Origin: Bacteroidota bacterium
GTDB taxonomy: Bacteria > Bacteroidota > Bacteroidia > Chitinophagales > Chitinophagaceae
NCBI GenBank assembly: GCA_023391315.1
Contig: JAEWBD010000382.1
Coordinates: 1-5,574, forward strand
Direction of reading: 5' to 3'
DNA length: 5,574 nucleotides
The position numbers and the translations under genes are program-made. Below the pieces are notes generated by a model that worked only from the letters and a program-made list of their open reading frames with translations, had not been told where the DNA came from and made no database searches. Shown one piece after another: positions 1 to 4,661 of the stretch (position 1 is the first letter of the stretch; the number at the start of each line of letters is the position of its first letter).

Positions 1-176
1 GTTTAGGTATGAATGAAGATAAAATTCCGGCGGGCAAATATTGCATCTCAACCAGCAACAGAAATTTTGAAGGAAGGCAAGGGCCAAATGCAAGAACATT
101 CCTGGCAAGCCCCTTAACCGCGGCAGCAGCAGCTATAACAGGTGAAGTAACAGATGTGAGGGAATTGCTGCCCTAA
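1..176 (+). CDS. leuC: 3-isopropylmalate dehydratase large subunit, C-terminal end (partial)
   Basis: This is the 3' end of a gene that begins left of the window. Its frame starts at base 3 and gives 57 codons ending in TAA at 174-176. The visible tail contains STSNRNFEGRQG followed by ARTFLASPLTAAAAAITGEV. That is the conserved C-terminal block of LeuC and other aconitase-family large subunits, where the SxxRNFEGRQG arginines help bind substrate. LeuC with LeuD forms the cytoplasmic [4Fe-4S] isomerase converting 2-isopropylmalate to 3-isopropylmalate in leucine synthesis. The cluster cysteines lie upstream and cannot be checked here. The presence of leuD and leuB downstream supports LeuC over aconitase or homoaconitase. 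The partner gene leuD does not follow directly: a methyltransferase gene intervenes. Confidence 0.95.
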   Translation, partial: LGMNEDKIPAGKYCISTSNRNFEGRQGPNARTFLASPLTAAAAAITGEVTDVRELLP

Positions 177-250
177 CCCTGAAGGGAGTTGTTACGTTCG
201 TGAAATTTTAGGGAAGCTGATGTTTTTCAAAAACCTTTTAAAGATTTGAA

Positions 251-1054
251 ATGATAACTGATAATTTAAATGATGGTGCTCGAATAACTCCCTTTAGGGC
301 TGGGGCATGGGATGCTAATTTATACGATAACAAACATGCCTTTGTTGCAAAATATGGCGAAGATGTAATGGGCTGGCTGGCACCGCAAAAAAACGAGCAT
401 ATTTTGGATGTTGGCTGCGGCACCGGAACATTAACGCATAAAATAGCAGAGAGCGGCGCTATTGTTACCGGCATAGATGCATCGCCGGAAATGATTGAGA
501 AGGCAAAACAGGCATATAGCGATATTGATTTTCTGGTAAAAGATGCAAGCAATTTTAGCTTTGCCTCAAAGTTTGATGCGGCTTTTTCAAACGCCACATT
601 GCACTGGATAAAAGATCAGCAAAATGTTTTGCAATGTGTTTATGATAGTTTGAAAGATGGCGGCCGCTTCGTGTATGAAATGGGCGCCAAACATAATATT
701 GAAAGCATTCACGAAGCTATAAAAGAAGCATTGAACGAAGAAGGTTTTGAATTGAATTCTAACATACAGGTTAATTATTTTTCATCTGCCGGGGAACAGG
801 CAACAATGCTTGAAAAGGTTGGTTTCACTGTTTCGAATATTGTTCAGTTCAACAGGCCGACAGAACTGGTGGGCGAAGATGGCATGAAGAACTGGATCGT
901 TCAGTTTTGCCAGGCTTTTTTCAAACTCATTCCATCAGAAAAAATTGAAATGATAATTGATAAAGCCGTTACTATTTTAAAGGAAACCAATTATGAAAAT
1001 GGCAAATGGTATGCAGATTACAAGAGATTAAGGATAAAGGCAGTGAAAGCCTGA
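251..1054 (+). CDS. Class I SAM-dependent methyltransferase, Tam-like, between leuC and leuD
   Basis: A 267-residue predicted cytoplasmic enzyme with a Rossmann-fold methyltransferase core. Motif I is ILDVGCGTGTL (residues 51-61), which binds S-adenosylmethionine. The acidic residue after strand 2 is D76 in GIDASPEMI, D98 in VKDAS fits the adenine-contacting position, and the strand-4 block is AAFSNATLHWI (110-120). The FSNATLHW block and the overall length resemble trans-aconitate 2-methyltransferase (Tam), whose E. coli protein has a similar FANASLQW stretch (recalled, not searched). ATG 251 is the only in-frame ATG ahead of the core. No Shine-Dalgarno sequence is visible, and an A/T-rich stretch precedes the start. 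The gene lies 74 nt after leuC and 78 nt before leuD, so it is probably co-transcribed. Family membership is clear, but the substrate is unknown. A methyl-ester-forming activity on an isopropylmalate-pathway acid is an inference from context and from yeast Tmt1. No membrane segment or signal peptide is seen. Confidence 0.85.
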   Translation: MITDNLNDGARITPFRAGAWDANLYDNKHAFVAKYGEDVMGWLAPQKNEHILDVGCGTGTLTHKIAESGAIVTGIDASPEMIEKAKQAYSDIDFLVKDASNFSFASKFDAAFSNATLHWIKDQQNVLQCVYDSLKDGGRFVYEMGAKHNIESIHEAIKEALNEEGFELNSNIQVNYFSSAGEQATMLEKVGFTVSNIVQFNRPTELVGEDGMKNWIVQFCQAFFKLIPSEKIEMIIDKAVTILKETNYENGKWYADYKRLRIKAVKA

Positions 1055-1095
1055 ACATGGATTTAAGATTAAGGATTAAAATAAATTTTTAAAGC

Positions 1096-1123
1096 GCTCT
1101 GCGAAGTCGCCGACTTGTAAAGC
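1096..1123 (+). repeat. Imperfect palindrome/hairpin just before leuD
   Basis: The core is AAGTCG-C-CGACTT (1104-1116). It extends outward as GCTCTGC (1096-1102) against GTAAAGC (1117-1123), with one bulged G (1103), one G.T pair and one C/A mismatch. That gives about 12 paired positions. It ends 9 nt before the leuD ATG. No T-run follows, so it is not an intrinsic terminator. It may be a decayed palindromic intergenic repeat, or an mRNA hairpin affecting processing or translation of leuD. The structure is seen in the sequence. Its function is not known. Confidence 0.45.
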
Positions 1124-1132
1124 AAATATTAC

Positions 1133-1756
1133 ATGAGCAAGCAAATAAATATAATTAAGTCAACGGTAGTTCCACTCAATATTGAAAACGTTGATACAGA
1201 CCAGATAATTCCTGCACGTTTTTTAAAGGCAACCAGCCGCGATGGCTTTGGAGAAAACCTTTTTCGCGACTGGCGTTATGAAAATGATGATGAATCAAAA
1301 CCTAAAAAAGATTTTGTTTTAAACGAGCCTTTATATAAAGGAAAGATTTTAGTGGCTGCCAAAAATTTTGGTTGCGGTTCGTCAAGAGAACATGCGGCAT
1401 GGGCTATTAAAGATTACGGTTTTGATGTGGTGGTAAGCAGTTTCTTCGCCGATATTTTCAAGAACAATGCGCTCAATAACTTCTTATTACCTGTGCAGGT
1501 AAGCGAGGATTTTTTACAGAAAATTTTTACCGCTGTATTGTTTGATAAAGCGACAGAGATTGAAGTAAACCTGCCGGATCAAACCATTACCATTTTAAAC
1601 AATACATCAACGCTTCCATTTGCTGAAAACCCGATGGAAAGTTTTGAAATAAACAATTATAAGAAAACCTGTTTATTGAATGGTTATGATGATATTGATT
1701 ATTTACTGAGCATGAAAAGTGAAATAGAAGAATTTGAAACAAAACCCCATTCCTAA
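1133..1756 (+). CDS. leuD: 3-isopropylmalate dehydratase small subunit
   Basis: A 207-residue LeuD, the swivelling small subunit that completes the isopropylmalate isomerase with LeuC in the cytoplasm. Family motifs appear in order. NVDTDQIIPARFL (19-31) is the conserved N-terminal block. GCGSSREHAAWAI (80-92) carries the active-site serines and arginine region typical of aconitase domain 4. SSFFADIFKNNALNNFLLP (102-120) follows. The length is close to the usual bacterial LeuD of about 200 residues. ATG 1133 puts the conserved block at the expected distance from the N-terminus, and no alternative start is needed. There is no visible Shine-Dalgarno sequence. An imperfect hairpin lies just upstream. 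The gene is followed after 26 nt by the tandem ABC ATPase gene, so it is probably part of the same leu transcription unit. Nothing suggests truncation or loss of function. Confidence 0.97.
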   Translation: MSKQINIIKSTVVPLNIENVDTDQIIPARFLKATSRDGFGENLFRDWRYENDDESKPKKDFVLNEPLYKGKILVAAKNFGCGSSREHAAWAIKDYGFDVVVSSFFADIFKNNALNNFLLPVQVSEDFLQKIFTAVLFDKATEIEVNLPDQTITILNNTSTLPFAENPMESFEINNYKKTCLLNGYDDIDYLLSMKSEIEEFETKPHS

Positions 1757-1782
1757 AAGAATTATTTATACAACGTAAGCAA

Positions 1783-3285
1783 TTGGAAAATGCAAGTACA
1801 CATATAACGAAAAATTTTGACAGCCTTTCAAGCGTTGTTTTAAAAGTTTCAGCTTTATGCGCCTCTTTAGGGGATGGAGGCCTGAACAATATTTCATTTG
1901 ACTTAAACAGAGATGAACATTTATTAATTACAGGAAATTCCGGCAGTGGTAAAACCACGCTGGTAAAAGCGCTTGCCGATAAAATTTTTTATAAAGGTGT
2001 TGTTGAATTTGCCGGTAATAAGCCGAAGATAATTTTTGTTGAACAACATTATTTTTTCAAAACATTATCAAACACCAGCGATTTTTATTATCAGCAACGC
2101 TATAACAGTTTTGAAAGCAATGATGCCTTAACCGTGCTGGATGAATTGCTGAAAGTATCAGGCGATAAAAACAAAATTGATGCATTGCTGAACCAGCTTC
2201 AATTGCATCATCGCAGGAATGATGCACTGCTGCATTTGTCAAGCGGCGAGCATAAACGATTCCAATTGATCAAAGCTTTTTTGCAGGATGCTGATGTTTT
2301 TATTTTTGATACACCGTTCATTGGCCTGGATATTAACAGCCGAAAGATTTTAAGGGATATCATTGATGAAAAAGCCAAATCTTCCACCATCATTGTTATT
2401 GCAGATGTTGAAGATGCGCCGGCATGTATAACGCATGTTGCAGCGTTGGAAAAAGGTGGTTTAAAATGCTTTGAGAGAATCGGAAATTTCAGCGGGCATT
2501 CTTCACTGCCTGCTGCGCGTCAAGCACAATTCAATGGCAAAGTTCCGGTACAAAAAAACACGGTTGAATTTGAGGTTGCTGTTAAATTGGAAAATGTTTC
2601 CGTTGCCTATGGCGAAAAGAAGATTCTCAATAACATCAACTGGCAGATAAACCGCGGTGAAAAATGGCTGTTGAAAGGCGTGAATGGCGCAGGCAAATCC
2701 ACGCTGACAAGCTTAATAACCGGCGATCATCCGCAGGCATATTCCAATAAGGTTTTCTTATTTGATAAGAAGCGCGGCAGCGGCGAAAGTATCTGGGATA
2801 TTAAACGAAAAATAGGTTTTGTGTCGCCGGAACTGCATTGGTATTACGATAAAACAGTTTCGGTTTATAATACAATTGCATCGGGCTTTTTTGATACGGT
2901 AGGCGTATATAAAAAACTTAACGAGGAACAAAAAAGTATTGTTGACGAATGGTTGCAGTTTTTAAACATAAAAACAAAAGCACAGCAGCAGTTGCATACT
3001 ATTTCAACAAGCCAGCAGCGTTTGGCTTTGCTGGCAAGGGCATTGGTGAAAAATCCGCCATTATTAATTCTTGATGAGCCTTGCCAGGGTTTGGACGAAT
3101 GGCAGGTGACGGACTTTGCGGCGCTCGTAGATGATTTATGCAGCCAGCCGGGCAAAACATTGATCTATGTAAGTCATTACGAAAATGAAATTCCTAAGTG
3201 TGTTGGTAAAGTGATGCTGCTGGAAATTAACGCACATAAACAATATTCTATTCATATAAATAAATCAACTGCTATAGCAGTATAG
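1783..3285 (+). CDS. Tandem-domain ABC ATPase, ModF/PhrA-like, in the leu cluster
   Basis: A 500-residue soluble protein with two ABC ATPase domains and no membrane segment. Domain 1 has Walker A GNSGSGKT (51-58), Q-loop Q88, signature LSSGE (152-156) and Walker B ending FIFDTP (174-178). There Thr177 replaces the catalytic Glu, and no H-loop His is seen in VIADVEDAPACITH. Domain 2 has Walker A GVNGAGKS (299-306), a divergent signature STSQQR (408-413, with Ser for the usual Gly), intact Walker B LLILDEP (427-433) and H-loop His465. The EDAPACITH stretch and the layout resemble E. coli ModF, the tandem ATPase once called photorepair protein PhrA, whose role is poorly defined. The start is unusual. 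The only possible start in the right place is TTG 1783, because the frame is closed by TGA at 1735-1737 and the next Met is residue 478. The gene begins 26 nt after leuD and ends 5 nt before leuB, suggesting translational coupling. No permease gene is present, so a transport role is not supported here. Confidence 0.85.
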   Translation: MENASTHITKNFDSLSSVVLKVSALCASLGDGGLNNISFDLNRDEHLLITGNSGSGKTTLVKALADKIFYKGVVEFAGNKPKIIFVEQHYFFKTLSNTSDFYYQQRYNSFESNDALTVLDELLKVSGDKNKIDALLNQLQLHHRRNDALLHLSSGEHKRFQLIKAFLQDADVFIFDTPFIGLDINSRKILRDIIDEKAKSSTIIVIADVEDAPACITHVAALEKGGLKCFERIGNFSGHSSLPAARQAQFNGKVPVQKNTVEFEVAVKLENVSVAYGEKKILNNINWQINRGEKWLLKGVNGAGKSTLTSLITGDHPQAYSNKVFLFDKKRGSGESIWDIKRKIGFVSPELHWYYDKTVSVYNTIASGFFDTVGVYKKLNEEQKSIVDEWLQFLNIKTKAQQQLHTISTSQQRLALLARALVKNPPLLILDEPCQGLDEWQVTDFAALVDDLCSQPGKTLIYVSHYENEIPKCVGKVMLLEINAHKQYSIHINKSTAIAV

Positions 3286-3290
3286 CTTTT

Positions 3291-4412
3291 ATGCAGAAAA
3301 ACATTACCGTAATCGAAGGCGACGGCATTGGCCCGGAAGTAACAAGGCAGTCAGTAAAAATATTGAATGCAATTGCCACGCAATTCAATCATACATTTAA
3401 TTATACCTATCATTTAATGGGTGCTGTTGCCATAGATAAAACAGGCAATCCATTACCTGATGAAACCATTGAAAGCTGCCTGAACAGTGATGCCGTTTTG
3501 TTTGGCGCAATCGGCCATCCAAAATATGATAACGATCCAACTGCCAAAGTTCGTCCCGAACAAGGCTTGCTGAAGCTGAGAAAATCATTGCAATTATTCG
3601 CTAACATCCGCCCCGTAAATACCTATCCTGCGTTGCAGCATCTTGCTCCATTGAAGGCAGAAAAGCTGGAAGGTGTTGACTTTATCATCTTCCGCGAATT
3701 AACCGGCGGTATTTATTTTGGCAAGAAAGAATTAAGTGAAGACGGAACAAGGGCAAGTGACGATTGTGTTTATACAACACCGGAAATTGAACGTATTGCC
3801 CACCTTGCATTTCAATATGCACAAAAACCGGAACGCAGGAAAAAATTAACGCTGGTTGATAAAGCCAACGTGCTGGAAACATCAAGGCTCTGGAGAAAGG
3901 TGGTGCAGGAAATCTCCAAACAATATCCTGATGTGGCCGTTGATTACATGTTTGTTGATAATGCTTCCATGCAGATAATGCTTAATCCAAAACAGTTTGA
4001 TATCGTACTTACAGAAAATATGTTTGGTGATATCATCAGCGATGAAGCCAGCGTGTTAAGCGGTTCGCTTGGTTTATTGCCTTCGGCTTCTGTTGGTACA
4101 GGAACGGTTTTATTTGAGCCTATTCATGGTTCTTATCCGCAGGCTGCGGGGAAAGATATTGCCAATCCTTTAGGTTCCATTTTATCCGCAGCCATGATGC
4201 TGGAACATTTTGGCTTGACTGCCGAAGCTACATTGGTGCGCGAAGCAGTTAAATGGACACTGGAGAATGGCTTTGTATCTAAAGATATTGAGCCGGTGAA
4301 TTTTTATTTCACTTCAACCATAGGCGATCTTATAAGTGATTATGTGAAATCAACTGATCATGAAAGGATCAATGTTGAAAATGTGCAGTTAAGAAAATCA
4401 ACAATAATATAA
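3291..4412 (+). CDS. leuB: 3-isopropylmalate dehydrogenase
   Basis: A 373-residue cytoplasmic enzyme that oxidises and decarboxylates 3-isopropylmalate to 2-oxoisocaproate with NAD+, the step after LeuCD in leucine synthesis. Visible motifs are EGDGIGPE (9-16); a substrate-binding arginine region LRKSLQLFANIRP (96-108); RELTGGIYFG (135-144); the catalytic lysine in VDKANVLE (K191); metal-binding aspartates in VDNASMQ (D223) and MFGDIISDEAS (D247, D251); and the cofactor block EPIHGSYPQAAGKDIANP (276-293), where the Asp of GKDIANP (D289) fits NAD+ rather than NADP+ preference. LRKSLQLFANIRP and the leu context favour LeuB over isocitrate or tartrate dehydrogenase. The length is slightly above the usual 350-365. 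The start lies 5 nt after the ABC gene, so translation is probably coupled. No Shine-Dalgarno sequence is visible. Confidence 0.97.
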   Translation: MQKNITVIEGDGIGPEVTRQSVKILNAIATQFNHTFNYTYHLMGAVAIDKTGNPLPDETIESCLNSDAVLFGAIGHPKYDNDPTAKVRPEQGLLKLRKSLQLFANIRPVNTYPALQHLAPLKAEKLEGVDFIIFRELTGGIYFGKKELSEDGTRASDDCVYTTPEIERIAHLAFQYAQKPERRKKLTLVDKANVLETSRLWRKVVQEISKQYPDVAVDYMFVDNASMQIMLNPKQFDIVLTENMFGDIISDEASVLSGSLGLLPSASVGTGTVLFEPIHGSYPQAAGKDIANPLGSILSAAMMLEHFGLTAEATLVREAVKWTLENGFVSKDIEPVNFYFTSTIGDLISDYVKSTDHERINVENVQLRKSTII

Positions 4413-4414
4413 AA

Positions 4415-4429
4415 CCGTAAAAATTACGG
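4415..4429 (+). terminator. Short hairpin after leuB, possible weak terminator
   Basis: CCGTAA (4415-4420) and TTACGG (4424-4429) form a perfect 6-bp stem around an AAA loop, starting 2 nt after the leuB stop codon. Only a short, interrupted T-rich stretch (GTTCTTT, 4434-4440) follows, so it is a poor intrinsic terminator. It may act as a 3' end or processing hairpin for the leu mRNA. If it fails to stop transcription, leu transcripts would continue into the ilv leader and meet its attenuator. Confidence 0.35.
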
Positions 4430-4437
4430 GCAAGTTC

Positions 4438-4468
4438 TTTGGATAATTAAAAGGCGGTTATATATTTG
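4438..4468 (+). promoter_or_regulatory. Bacteroidota-type promoter for the ilv leader and ilvD
   Basis: TTTG at 4438-4441 and TATATTTG at 4461-4468 are separated by exactly 19 nt. This matches the Bacteroidota housekeeping promoter, TTTG near -33 and TAnnTTTG near -7 with about 19-21 nt between them. The predicted transcript start is about 4473-4477. That leaves a very short 5' leader before the ATG at 4484, as expected for a leader peptide meant to be translated at once. The match is seen in the sequence. Promoter activity is inferred. Confidence 0.75.
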
Positions 4469-4483
4469 TTCACCATCTAAAAT

Positions 4484-4576
4484 ATGTTGAACAGAATAAT
4501 CAATAACATCACTAATAACAGCGTCATAATTATTGTCGTTGTCATTATTACTTCTGCAATGGAAGGTGGTGTTTAG
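4484..4576 (+). CDS. ilv operon leader peptide, Ile/Val-rich (30 aa)
   Basis: This short ORF encodes 30 residues starting MLNRIINNITNN, then SVIIIVVVIIT, and ending SAMEGGV before TAG. Codons 14-22 are an unbroken run of nine Val/Ile codons (GTC ATA ATT ATT GTC GTT GTC ATT ATT). In total 8 Ile, 5 Val and 1 Leu make up almost half of the peptide. An in-frame TAA at 4478-4480 precedes the ATG, so the start is well defined. The composition and the position, between a promoter and a strong terminator ahead of ilvD, are those of an attenuation leader such as E. coli IlvL. The peptide itself probably has no function after translation: its translation senses charged Ile-tRNA and Val-tRNA. Leucine is hardly represented, so leucine supply is probably not the main signal. 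The ORF overlaps RNA segments 1 and 2 of the attenuator. Confidence 0.88.
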   Translation: MLNRIINNITNNSVIIIVVVIITSAMEGGV

Positions 4577-4614
4577 TATATAAACTAAAAAAATTGATAT
4601 AGAAACCCGCCTCC
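4505..4614 (+). promoter_or_regulatory. Attenuator RNA: alternative 1:2 and 2:3 pairings
   Basis: Segment 2, GGAAGGTGGTGTTT (4561-4574), covers the last leader codons. It can pair with segment 3, AAACCCGCCTCC (4603-4614), over 12 bp with two single-base bulges and one G.U pair. This antiterminator would consume the 5' arm of the terminator. Segment 2 (GGTGGTGTT, 4565-4573) can instead pair with segment 1, AACATCACT (4505-4513), over 9 bp including two G.U pairs. Segment 1 lies just before the Ile/Val codons, which serves as a protector hairpin. A ribosome stalled at codons 14-22 separates segments 1 and 2 and leaves 2 free for 3, giving read-through. A ribosome reaching the stop at 4576 covers segment 2, so the terminator forms. 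The pairings were worked out by eye. The mechanism is inferred from the known ilv, his and trp attenuators. Confidence 0.75.
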
Positions 4615-4634
4615 AGACCGAGGCGGGTTTTTTT
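4603..4634 (+). terminator. Intrinsic terminator of the ilv attenuator
   Basis: AAACCCGCCTC (4603-4613) and GAGGCGGGTTT (4620-4630) form a perfect 11-bp stem with a GC-rich core and the 6-nt loop CAGACC. A run of seven T (4628-4634) overlaps the 3' end of the stem. This is a strong rho-independent terminator 27 nt upstream of the ilvD start. Since it sits before the gene rather than after it, and its 5' arm can be captured by the end of the leader ORF, it is best read as the conditional terminator of an attenuator. It would also stop any transcript running on from leuB. Confidence 0.93.
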
Positions 4635-4661
4635 ATTCAGATAAGATTTATACAAAAAACA

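Noticed and set aside
171..213. CCCTAA at 171-176 and TTAGGG at 208-213 as a long-range stem after leuC.
   Set aside because: There are only 6 bp around a 31-nt loop and no T-run after it, so it is likely chance. The GTTTT/AAAAC hairpin at 222-234 is similarly weak.
241..248. AAGATTTG as a promoter -7 box before the methyltransferase.
   Set aside because: The first base differs from TAnnTTTG, there is no TTTG 19 nt upstream, and it ends 2 nt from the ATG, leaving no room for a transcript start.
238..597. A 119-codon open frame on the minus strand over the methyltransferase gene.
   Set aside because: It lies opposite clear methyltransferase motif I on the + strand and shows no recognisable domain, so it is a shadow frame. 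The same holds for the other minus-strand frames over leuD, the ABC gene and leuB.
1025..1076. An 11-nt direct repeat, AGATTAAGGAT, at 1025-1035 and 1066-1076.
   Set aside because: It is short, AT-rich and only two copies, one of them inside the methyltransferase coding end. It gives no sign of a mobile element, an attachment site or a regulatory array.
1790..1807. Mini-ORF ATG CAA GTA CAC ATA TAA as a start for the ABC protein through a frameshift.
   Set aside because: Only five codons with no slippery sequence. The in-frame TTG at 1783 explains the gene more simply.
4471..4478. CACCATCT as the segment pairing with the end of the leader ORF (8 bp with 4564-4571).
   Set aside because: The predicted transcript start falls inside or just after it, so most of it would not be in the RNA. 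The 4505-4513 segment inside the leader ORF is the better partner.
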